NCBI GenBank assembly: GCA_020201305.1
Contig: JAIVHC010000167.1
Coordinates: 1 to 28,819, forward strand
DNA from: Geobacteraceae bacterium
Lineage (GTDB): Bacteria; Desulfobacterota; Desulfuromonadia; Desulfuromonadales; Desulfuromonadaceae
Direction of reading: 5' to 3'
DNA length: 28,819 nucleotides
Of this stretch, positions 1-6,738 are shown piece after piece. Both the position numbers and the translations under genes were made by a program. Position 1 is the first letter of the stretch. The number at the start of each line of letters is the position of its first letter. The notes below the pieces were generated by a model. That model was not told the origin of the DNA. It was given only the letters and a program-made list of their open reading frames with translations, and did no database searches.

Positions 1-986
1 CTATATGGAAATACATGAAGATAATTGAACGGAAGTTTTTCGAGCACGCCCCGGGTTTGCTCAAATTCAGCGTCACTCTCTCCAGGAAAACCGGTAATCA
101 CATCAAAACCAAGACTAGCTTTCGGTGCCGCCTCTTTAATTGCAGCAATTTTTTCGGCAAATAAAGTACTGGAATAGGTGCGTTTCATCCGCTGCAGAAC
201 AGTGTCCGCCCCCGACTGAAGAGGGATATGCAGATGCGAGCAAACGCGTGGAGACCTTGCAAGAAGACGGAGGAGATCTGAAGTAAGTTCCTGGGGTTCA
301 ACAGACCCGAGACGGATTCGCGCTACGGAGGTCTGACTCAGAATTTTTTCCCCCAGAGCGGCAAGATCGAGCCCCTCAGATAGATCTTTACCGTATTGAC
401 CAATATGAATGCCGGTGAGGACGATCTCCGCAAATCCGGCATCCGTGAGCGTCTGTACCTGATCTACAACCGTATTGGATGGGACGGAGCGACTTCGGCC
501 TCTGGCATATGGAATGATACAGTAGGCACAAAAATTGTCACAACCGGTTTGAATCTGTACAAAAGCACGACTATGTCCGGGGAATCGCTGTATCTTGAAA
601 TCAGGACATGCCACCGCTGCAGCAATGTCTCCAACCTGGATCCTTGATCCATCGTGTCTAAGCAGAGATCTCATGTCCTGCTTTTCCGTGTTGCCGAAAA
701 CCCGCTCTACCCCGGGCAGGGGTACAAACATGTCCGGGTCTATTTGTGCTGCACACCCGGTGACAAATATCCTCGCACCCGGGCTTATGCGCTGCGCACG
801 GCGCACCAGCTTCCGCGATTGGGCATCCGTTGCCCCGGTAACGGTACAGGTATTCACAATAACCAGATTACACTCAGACTCAAGCGGGCCGACTTCGAAT
901 CCCAGGCTTTCCAACTGAGCCTGTATAGCCGCCGATTCAAACTGGTTCGCCTTGCATCCAAGGGTAAGGATAGCCGCTCTGTGCAT
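1..986 (-). CDS. mtaB: MtaB-type tRNA methylthiotransferase, 3' end cut by window edge
   Basis: Radical SAM enzyme of the MiaB/RimO/MtaB group; MtaB members turn t6A37 into ms2t6A37 in ANN-decoding tRNAs. I translated the minus strand from an ATG at 986: about 328 residues are visible and the C-terminus, including the expected TRAM domain, lies outside the window. The N-terminal methylthiotransferase domain opens with ILTLGCKANQ and shows the three second-cluster cysteines at about 11, 47 and 78. The radical SAM triad CDNFCAYC is at residues 149-156. The short N-terminus and the LGCKxNQ signature favour MtaB over MiaB. The ATG shares one base with the mnmA stop (TGATG), so the two are probably translationally coupled. 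The cysteine desulfurase two genes upstream is a plausible sulfur source. Confidence 0.9.
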   Translation of the reverse strand, partial: MHRAAILTLGCKANQFESAAIQAQLESLGFEVGPLESECNLVIVNTCTVTGATDAQSRKLVRRAQRISPGARIFVTGCAAQIDPDMFVPLPGVERVFGNTEKQDMRSLLRHDGSRIQVGDIAAAVACPDFKIQRFPGHSRAFVQIQTGCDNFCAYCIIPYARGRSRSVPSNTVVDQVQTLTDAGFAEIVLTGIHIGQYGKDLSEGLDLAALGEKILSQTSVARIRLGSVEPQELTSDLLRLLARSPRVCSHLHIPLQSGADTVLQRMKRTYSSTLFAEKIAAIKEAAPKASLGFDVITGFPGESDAEFEQTRGVLEKLPFNYLHVFPY

Positions 987-2062
987 CAACAGATCCACCC
1001 GCCACCCAGGACAGTTTCCCCACGATAGAATACCGCTGCCTGACCGGGAGAAATACCCCCCTGTGGCGCATCAAAGGTCACAAAAGCATCTGAACCACAG
1101 GGTGAAACCACCGCATCTACCGGTTGTTGCCGATAGCGGATCTGACATCCAACCTTCAGCATATCAACCTCACTTACATTTACGCCCCACACCACATGAG
1201 ATACCCGGATGCGCTCCTGGTACAGATATTCTTTCTCCCCCACAACCACCTGTTTGTGTTGCGCATCAAGACGTACGACATACAAAGGTTCATGCCATGC
1301 AACCCCCAAACCGCGCCGTTGCCCCACGGTATAGGCATGGACACCCCGATGCTGCCCCAGCACTGTACCATCCACGTGCACAATCTCGCCGGGCTGTATA
1401 TCAGAATGAACAGAGTGGGACTGAGAATCACCCCCGCGGTTCTGTACCAGACCCTTATAGTCGTTATCCGGTACAAAGCAGATATCCTGACTTTCGGAAC
1501 TGCTTTGGGCACTCAGACCGAAGCGCTGTGCTGCACTGCGCACCTGTTCTTTGTTCATTTCTCCGAGAGGAAAAAGCACGCGAGTTAAATCCATATCCGC
1601 GATGCAAAACATAAAATAGCTTTGATCTTTTGCTGAATCTGCACCGCGCGCCAATAGCACTCCCTCGGAAGTAGGAATTATTTTGGCGTAGTGTCCCGTA
1701 GCTAGAAAATCACACCCCAGTTCATGTGCAAACCTGAGGAGAAAACCAAATTTAAACTCGCGGTTACATTCAACGCAGGGGTTGGGGGTGGACCCATGAA
1801 GATAGGCATCACAAAAGGGTTGAATTACGCGTCGCTCGAACTCTACGTGGCAATCCTCCACATGCAATTCTATCCCGAGTTCATGTGCTGCTTTTTGCGC
1901 TGCAACCTCGACTGCGTCTCCTTGGTCTCCAGGAAGAAACCTCAGAGTTACTCCAATGACCGTATAGCCCTGTTCTAAAAGCAGGGCTGCAGACACGCTC
2001 GAATCCACCCCGCCACTCATGGCAACCAGAACCTTGCCTGGATGTTGGATATGCTCGCTCAT
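986..2062 (-). CDS. mnmA: tRNA-specific 2-thiouridylase MnmA
   Basis: ATP-dependent enzyme that puts the 2-thio group on U34 of Lys, Glu and Gln tRNAs. The PP-loop SGGVDSS is at residues 16-22. The two cysteines of the thiolation relay are visible: one in NPCVECN at residue 99, one in SQDICFVP at residue 195. A DATAGHY-like segment (ATGHYAK) follows in the adenylation domain. The length of 358 residues is normal. The gene starts 9 bases after nifS stops and overlaps the mtaB start by one base. Direct linkage to a cysteine desulfurase recalls the Bacillus YrvO-MnmA pair, in which the desulfurase feeds MnmA without a TusABCDE relay; that mechanism is inferred here from gene order only. The ribosome-binding site is weak, in keeping with coupling. 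Confidence 0.97.
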   Translation of the reverse strand: MSEHIQHPGKVLVAMSGGVDSSVSAALLLEQGYTVIGVTLRFLPGDQGDAVEVAAQKAAHELGIELHVEDCHVEFERRVIQPFCDAYLHGSTPNPCVECNREFKFGFLLRFAHELGCDFLATGHYAKIIPTSEGVLLARGADSAKDQSYFMFCIADMDLTRVLFPLGEMNKEQVRSAAQRFGLSAQSSSESQDICFVPDNDYKGLVQNRGGDSQSHSVHSDIQPGEIVHVDGTVLGQHRGVHAYTVGQRRGLGVAWHEPLYVVRLDAQHKQVVVGEKEYLYQERIRVSHVVWGVNVSEVDMLKVGCQIRYRQQPVDAVVSPCGSDAFVTFDAPQGGISPGQAAVFYRGETVLGGGWIC

Positions 2063-2071
2063 AGGGGATAC

Positions 2072-3286
2072 TCAGTGCGCATGGGGATCTATTTCACAGG
2101 ATATAACATCACATTCGTACTCGCTCAATTCGTCAAAAGCCGGGCTCATAGCCAACAGCCGCTGTACTACCCGGGGCAAATGCTCAACCACATACTCAAC
2201 ATCATCTTCGGTATTGTGGAACCCCAGACTCAGGCGCACACTTGAATTGAGAGTCATGTCATCGGCGTTCATCGCCTTCAGTACGTGGGAAGCACCCTCT
2301 GCTCCGGAGGTACACGCCGAACCGGAGGAAGCGGCAATTCCGACCATGTCCAGAGCCAGGAGTAGCCCCTCACCCTCCACATACGGAAATGTAAGGTTAA
2401 GGGTATTGGGAAGGCAGTTTTCGCTATCGCCATTGCGACTCACATGCTCCACCTGCGCAAAAAGACCTTCTTCAAGGCGATTACGCAGCAGGGTTAGGCG
2501 CTCATGTTCTGTATACAGATGCTCTTCGACCCATTGACACGCGCGCCCGAAACCTACAATCCCCGCAACATTATGGGTTCCGGCACGCAGGTGCTTCTCC
2601 TGATGTCCACCATGCATGCGGGGCGAAAGTTCCAACCCATCGCGAACATACAGCGCGCCTATCCCTTTAGGACCACCTATTTTATGTGCAGAAATACTCA
2701 GCAGATCAACGGGGGTATGTTGCACATCTATGGGAAGGCGCCCTAATGCCTGTACCGCATCGGTATGAAAGCGTATCCCGTGTGTACGAGCCATGGCAGA
2801 AAGCTGTTCTATGGGAAATACCGTTCCGGTTTCGTTATTCGCCCACATCAGAGAAATAAGAACCGTATCCGCTTCAATAGCAGCCTCAACATCCGCCGGA
2901 TCAATCCTCCCATTGCTATCTACTGCAACATAGGTTACCCGCCCTCCACGTTCTTCGAAGTAGCGGCAGGCATCTAGTACAGCCGGATGCTCCACAGCAG
3001 AGGTTATGATGTGGTTCCCCCTGGTGCGCAAAGCATCGGCGCTTCCGAACAGCGCAAGATTATCCCCTTCTGTGCCGCAACTGGTAAAGATTATTTCATG
3101 AGGTTCGGCATTCAGCACACTTGCCACCTGTGCACGCGCCTGTTGCAACAGCACACTGGCCTGACGCCCGGCCCAGTGGATACTTGAAGGGTTGCCAAAG
3201 TTGTTGTGTAAACAGGGCAACATTGCTTCCACCACCTCTGCATGTAACGGAGTGGTTGCATTATTATCCATATATATCTGACGCAA
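2072..3286 (-). CDS. nifS: Cysteine desulfurase, NifS/IscS family
   Basis: PLP enzyme that takes sulfur from cysteine as a protein-bound persulfide. Numbering from the TTG at 3286 (404 residues): the N-terminus RQIYMDNNATTP is typical, the PLP lysine lies in SAHKIGGPKG at about 202, and the persulfide cysteine lies in SSGSACTSG at about 325. The loop resembles the NifS/YrvO type. The frame can be extended to a TTG at 3298, but that codon lies in TTGGAGGAAG, which is itself the Shine-Dalgarno sequence. GGAGG stands 5 bases before the TTG at 3286, so I prefer the later start. The gene sits between an IscR-like regulator and mnmA-mtaB, pointing to sulfur supply for tRNA thiolation and possibly Fe-S assembly. 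The 200-base gap before it holds a perfect short hairpin (CCGCTG-CAT-CAGCGG, 3339-3353) but no convincing terminator or promoter. Confidence 0.96.
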   Translation of the reverse strand: MRQIYMDNNATTPLHAEVVEAMLPCLHNNFGNPSSIHWAGRQASVLLQQARAQVASVLNAEPHEIIFTSCGTEGDNLALFGSADALRTRGNHIITSAVEHPAVLDACRYFEERGGRVTYVAVDSNGRIDPADVEAAIEADTVLISLMWANNETGTVFPIEQLSAMARTHGIRFHTDAVQALGRLPIDVQHTPVDLLSISAHKIGGPKGIGALYVRDGLELSPRMHGGHQEKHLRAGTHNVAGIVGFGRACQWVEEHLYTEHERLTLLRNRLEEGLFAQVEHVSRNGDSENCLPNTLNLTFPYVEGEGLLLALDMVGIAASSGSACTSGAEGASHVLKAMNADDMTLNSSVRLSLGFHNTEDDVEYVVEHLPRVVQRLLAMSPAFDELSEYECDVISCEIDPHAH

Positions 3287-3497
3287 AACTTCCTCCAATA
3301 CGGCATGTTAAGCCGCAACGAGCATAACAATTCCACATCCGCTGATGCAGCGGCAACCGTAACAACAAAACACCATCAATGCTTTACTTGAAAAATCAAC
3401 GGCCAGGAATACAGCTACCTGAACGGGGAAAAATTCTGAAAATTACACAAACGGTTTAACGATATCTACTTATGCGCAAAAGAGCACAAAAACCGGA

Positions 3498-3926
3498 TCA
3501 AGAATCAGACAGGTCGCAACGCTTTGCTCTGGCCATCAGATCCTCTACGGAAATATCTGCGAGAAACTCGCGAATTTTCTCCCCCAACTCATTCCATACC
3601 GGAGGCATAAAGCAATCGGCGGTCCGCAGACACACAGAATCCTTATCGGTACATGCTGCTGGAGCTATGGTTTCATCTACACTCTCGACTATCTGCTCCA
3701 GATTAATTTCAGCAGCCGGTCGCGACAACACATATCCCCCCCCGGGGCCCCGCACACTTTTAACCAATTCACTGCGGCGCAGGCATGCAAACAACTGCTC
3801 CAGATAGGGCAACGAGATATCCTCGATCTCAGAAATTTCGCGGATCGATACTGGACGATCTTTATGCTGTATCGCCAGACGAACCATCGCCCGTACGGCA
3901 TATAACGACCGCTTGGAAAAACGCAT
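3498..3926 (-). CDS. Rrf2/IscR-like transcriptional regulator with Fe-S cysteines
   Basis: Rrf2-family winged-helix DNA-binding protein of 142 residues. The N-terminus MRFSKRSLYAVRAM and the wing segment RGPGGGYVLSRP (about 59-70) are family hallmarks. Three cysteines at 92, 99 and 105 (C-X6-C-X5-C) match the position of the [2Fe-2S] ligands of IscR (C-X5-C-X5-C in E. coli), so it probably binds a cluster and senses Fe-S or cysteine status. It lies directly upstream of nifS-mnmA-mtaB and downstream of cysE, the usual place for a local regulator of sulfur mobilisation; whether it is IscR or CymR-like in function cannot be told. A GAGGGG ribosome-binding site stands 7 bases before the ATG. No clear promoter was found in the 74 bases between cysE and this gene. 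Confidence 0.92.
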   Translation of the reverse strand: MRFSKRSLYAVRAMVRLAIQHKDRPVSIREISEIEDISLPYLEQLFACLRRSELVKSVRGPGGGYVLSRPAAEINLEQIVESVDETIAPAACTDKDSVCLRTADCFMPPVWNELGEKIREFLADISVEDLMARAKRCDLSDS

Positions 3927-4000
3927 ATTTGAGCCCCTCTTGTTTGGAGATGTATTTGTGCAAGCGAAATAAAAAATTGCGCCACTATATAACGTCAGGA

Positions 4001-4618
4001 TTACCGATACTGTTTCAACTCCTGCTCGAATTCTTCAAGGCGCTGCTCCATGGCATGTATCTTGTTCATCAGTTGGGCGATGTTCCTCGCCTGAACGTCG
4101 GGAAGTTTACCATGCTCCAGATCAAGGCGCTCGGAGGATTTTCGCTCTTTAGGATCCTTCATACCGACCACTACCTTGGCCGGTATTCCCACCACGGTGG
4201 CATTCTCCGGCACTGGCTTTACCACTACGGAGTTTGATCCTATCTTGCTCCCATTCGCAACCAGAAACGGGCCCAGAATCTTCGCCCCGGCACCTACTAC
4301 CACATTATCACCCAGGGTCGGGTGGCGCTTCTCCTTGGCCCAGGATGTGCCTCCGAGTGTGACACCGTGATAGAGGGTGCAGTTATTCCCGATTTCTGCG
4401 GTTTCGCCTATAACTACCCCCATACCATGGTCAATAAAAAATCCGCGCCCTATTTGTGCGCCAGGATGAATTTCTATTCCGCTGACAAAGCGGGAAAAAT
4501 GGGAAATACTGCGCGCAAGCAGGCGCCAGTTCTTATGCCAAAGCCAATGTGCCAGACGGTGAAACTGAAGTGCATGAAACCCGGGGTAACAGATCATAAC
4601 CTCAAGGGCGGAACGCAC
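4001..4618 (-). CDS. cysE: Serine O-acetyltransferase, 5' end out of frame or interrupted
   Basis: Catalyses serine + acetyl-CoA to O-acetylserine, the first step of cysteine synthesis. The left-handed beta-helix hexapeptide repeats and the catalytic segment FIDHGMGVVIGETAEIG (about 61-77) are clear, followed by LGGTSW and KRHPTLGDNVVVGAGA. The C-terminus ends in a predicted coiled coil. The start is a problem. The best in-frame start is GTG at 4618, with no ribosome-binding site. Translation upstream of it still gives the family-conserved VVFDRDPA, so the real protein should begin earlier, but an in-frame TAA lies at 4649-4651. The well-spaced starts at 4673 (other frame) and 4663 (in frame, before the TAA) cannot reach it without a frameshift or readthrough. 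The gene has its own promoter candidate and precedes the rrf2-nifS sulfur block. Confidence 0.88.
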   Translation of the reverse strand: MRSALEVMICYPGFHALQFHRLAHWLWHKNWRLLARSISHFSRFVSGIEIHPGAQIGRGFFIDHGMGVVIGETAEIGNNCTLYHGVTLGGTSWAKEKRHPTLGDNVVVGAGAKILGPFLVANGSKIGSNSVVVKPVPENATVVGIPAKVVVGMKDPKERKSSERLDLEHGKLPDVQARNIAQLMNKIHAMEQRLEEFEQELKQYR

Positions 4619-4676
4619 TGCAGGATCGCGATCGAAAACAACCTGACCTTAGCATACGGTCATTTTTCCCCATTTT

Positions 4677-4690
4677 ACCCTTATAAGGGT
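4677..4690 (-). promoter_or_regulatory. Perfect 14-bp palindrome in the cysE leader
   Basis: ACCCTTATAAGGGT lies just downstream of the predicted transcription start of cysE. Its right half supplies AAGGG, a good Shine-Dalgarno sequence 4 bases before the ATG at 4673. It could be an operator for a dimeric repressor, or a small 5' hairpin that hides the ribosome-binding site. No regulator is identified. Confidence 0.4.
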
Positions 4691-4699
4691 CGGGCGCAA

Positions 4700-4728
4700 C
4701 GTATACCATTCCATACTCAACCAATCAA
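4700..4728 (-). promoter_or_regulatory. Candidate sigma-70 promoter for cysE
   Basis: On the minus strand TTGATT (4728-4723) is separated by 17 bases from TATACG (4705-4700). It lies in the 104-base gap between ilvA and cysE and would start transcription about 20 bases before the ATG at 4673. No terminator was seen after ilvA, so cysE may also be read from the ilvA promoter. Confidence 0.4.
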
Positions 4729-4767
4729 GTATTTACTGATCCTTTATGCACAGCGGGATTAAACAAA

Positions 4768-6276
4768 TTACAAAAACAAATGGTACGCCGGGTTATCAGT
4801 TTCATCCATATATACATACCCAAGCTCATCCAGAACATCATTTACCTGATGGCGCTGGTCTTCGGGCAACTCCAGCCCGATGAGCACGCGGCCAAAACAC
4901 CCTCCCTGAGTACGGTAATGGAACAGCGATATGTTCCATGTTGAGCCCAGCGCAGCGAGAAATTTACTCAGGGCACCTGGACGTTCCGGGAACCAGAAAC
5001 GGTAGAGGAGTTCTTGTTGTATCTGCGGACATCGCCCCCCCACCATGTAGCGCACGTGGGTTTTAGCCAGTTCGTTATCGGTTATATCCAGGGATTTATA
5101 TCCGTGCCGAGAGAGATGGGCCTTAAAATCATCGCGTTCCCCTGAATGCGCAGTGGATATCCCTACAAATATACACGCATCACCCTGGTCTGCACGACGA
5201 TAGTTGAATTCGGTTATATTCCGTTCTTCAACTATGGTGGTACAAAAATTCCGCAATGCCCCCGCCTGCTCGGGGATGGTAACCGCAAACAGTGCCTCCT
5301 CATTCTCACCAACCTGGGCACGTTCCGCTACATAACGCAGGCGGTCGAAGTTCATATTAGCGCCCGAGTTGATAGCTACCAGATGTTGCCCCTCAATCTG
5401 ATGCTGCTGCACATATTTCCTCAATCCCGCAACCCCGAGAGCACCGGCAGGCTCGACTATAGAACGGGTTTCCTGATATATGGCGCGGATAGAACTGCAT
5501 ATCTCATCCGTAGAGACCAGAACCATGTCATCTACATATTTGTGGCACAAGTTGAAGGTCTTTTTACCCACATCCCTGACCGCAACACCATCGGCAAATA
5601 TACCGACCTGTTTCTGATGTGTCGGCTCCCCCACTTCGAGGGAACGGGTCATGGCACAACTATCCTGCGGTTCTACCCCGATTATTTTCACACCAGGGCT
5701 TACAGCCTTCATATATGCAGCTACTCCTGCAATCAGGCCGCCGCCACCGACCGGAACAAAAATGGCGTCAAGTTTGCCTGCACTCTGGCGCAGAATTTCA
5801 TCCGCAACCGTGCCCTGGCCTGCTATAACATGGTCATCGTCAAACGGGTGGATATACACCATCCCGGTCTGTTCCAGAATTGTGGCACAGTGTGCCGCCG
5901 CTTCCGAATAATTGTCCCCATGCAGAATGACTTCTGCCCCGAGGCTGCGCACTGCACTTACTTTAATTGCAGGTGTAGTTTCAGGCATGACAATAATGGC
6001 TTTTATATCCAGTTGACGCGCAGAAAATGCCACCCCTTGGGCGTGATTACCTGCTGATGCCGCAATCACTCCCCGGCGCTGCTCCTCAGAGCTCAACTGC
6101 GCAATACAGTTGTATGCCCCGCGCAGCTTGAAAGAAAAAATGGGCTGCAAATCTTCACGTTTAAGATAAATATTATTTTTAAGCCGCTCACTTAATTTGA
6201 CTGCCTTTTCCAATGGAGTTTCTACCGCCGCCCCGTAAACCTTGGATGTCAATATTCGCTTGAGTACCGCCTGCAT
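4768..6276 (-). CDS. ilvA: Threonine ammonia-lyase, biosynthetic type with ACT domains
   Basis: PLP enzyme that converts threonine to 2-oxobutyrate, the first step of isoleucine synthesis. Numbering from the ATG at 6276 (502 residues, against 514 in E. coli IlvA): the PLP lysine is in SFKLRGAYN at about 50, and the phosphate-binding glycine loop is in PVGGGGLIAG. The region after about residue 325 carries two ACT-like regulatory segments (LFAVTIPEQAGALRNF and YRFWFPERPGALSKFL), so isoleucine feedback is likely. The frame is open to 6327, but family members start near MQAVLKRIL. GGAG stands 8 bases before a GTG at 6279 and 11 before the ATG at 6276, so either could be used. It is divergent from the fumarase gene, with a repeat element between them. 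Confidence 0.96.
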   Translation of the reverse strand: MQAVLKRILTSKVYGAAVETPLEKAVKLSERLKNNIYLKREDLQPIFSFKLRGAYNCIAQLSSEEQRRGVIAASAGNHAQGVAFSARQLDIKAIIVMPETTPAIKVSAVRSLGAEVILHGDNYSEAAAHCATILEQTGMVYIHPFDDDHVIAGQGTVADEILRQSAGKLDAIFVPVGGGGLIAGVAAYMKAVSPGVKIIGVEPQDSCAMTRSLEVGEPTHQKQVGIFADGVAVRDVGKKTFNLCHKYVDDMVLVSTDEICSSIRAIYQETRSIVEPAGALGVAGLRKYVQQHQIEGQHLVAINSGANMNFDRLRYVAERAQVGENEEALFAVTIPEQAGALRNFCTTIVEERNITEFNYRRADQGDACIFVGISTAHSGERDDFKAHLSRHGYKSLDITDNELAKTHVRYMVGGRCPQIQQELLYRFWFPERPGALSKFLAALGSTWNISLFHYRTQGGCFGRVLIGLELPEDQRHQVNDVLDELGYVYMDETDNPAYHLFL

Positions 6277-6346
6277 CACACTCTTTACTCCGCAATATGG
6301 ATAGAAATAAAATATGGTGCACCACAACCTGCACCAGCCGCGCCCG

Positions 6347-6376
6347 TTTGTATCATGCGCTTAGAGAAAAAATCAA
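6347..6376 (-). promoter_or_regulatory. Candidate promoter for ilvA
   Basis: Minus strand TTGATT (6376-6371), an 18-base spacer, then TACAAA (6352-6347) preceded by TG one base upstream, an extended -10. It gives a leader of about 65 bases that contains the palindrome GGTGCACC. No leucine or isoleucine leader peptide or T-box was recognised. Confidence 0.4.
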
Positions 6377-6453
6377 TCAGGGGGATGTATGAGTTAAATC
6401 CTCTTGCACCTGTAAGGGCACCCTACTCCCCCGCAGGTTCGAGAATAAAACAA

Positions 6454-6608
6454 TGATGGCGTCGCAAAAACTCACCAACTGCTGCGTTGCTGTAATTATC
6501 TCCCTGCTTCGGCGTACGTAAGTACGCCTCATTGCTCGACAATCACGCGCCTTGCATTTGGCGCTTTTTGCTTAGCCATCTAATTTTGTGCTTTCTGCGA
6601 AAGCATCA
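6454..6608 (+). repeat. Palindromic MITE-like repeat, copy 1 (variant interior)
   Basis: A 155-bp element that starts TGATGGCGTCGCAAAAA and ends in the inverted form TGCGAAAGCATCA. Both ends match the other copies in this window: the right arm (6571-6608) is nearly identical to the start of the copy at 28689. The interior differs from the other copies and centres on GGCGTAC-GTAA-GTACGCC. The flanks repeat AACAA on both sides, a possible 5-bp target duplication. It lies between the divergent ilvA and fumarase promoters. No protein is encoded. Confidence 0.8.
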
Positions 6609-6623
6609 AACAATGTTCAGCTA

Positions 6624-6652
6624 TCGACAATTGTATACAATTTATCTATACT
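6624..6652 (+). promoter_or_regulatory. Fumarase promoter with a palindromic operator in the spacer
   Basis: TCGACA (6624-6629), a 17-base spacer, then TATACT (6647-6652): each box matches the sigma-70 consensus at five of six positions. The perfect 14-bp palindrome AATTGTATACAATT (6629-6642) sits inside the spacer, where a bound dimer would block RNA polymerase. Its TTGTATACAA core resembles sites of FCD-type GntR regulators; that match is an inference. The leader to the start codon is about 80 bases and includes a weak GGGGA/TCCCC hairpin. Confidence 0.6.
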
Positions 6653-6738
6653 GCACGTTATTAAGCATAGTTGGAAAGGGGAATAATCCTCCCCGGTGTT
6701 GTTCAATCCATATAAAAGTCATGTAAAGGAGAGCAAGA

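Noticed and set aside
3287..3298. TTG at 3298 as the nifS start
   Set aside because: The TTG is part of TTGGAGGAAG, which is the ribosome-binding site for the TTG at 3286; the extra residues are not typical of the family.
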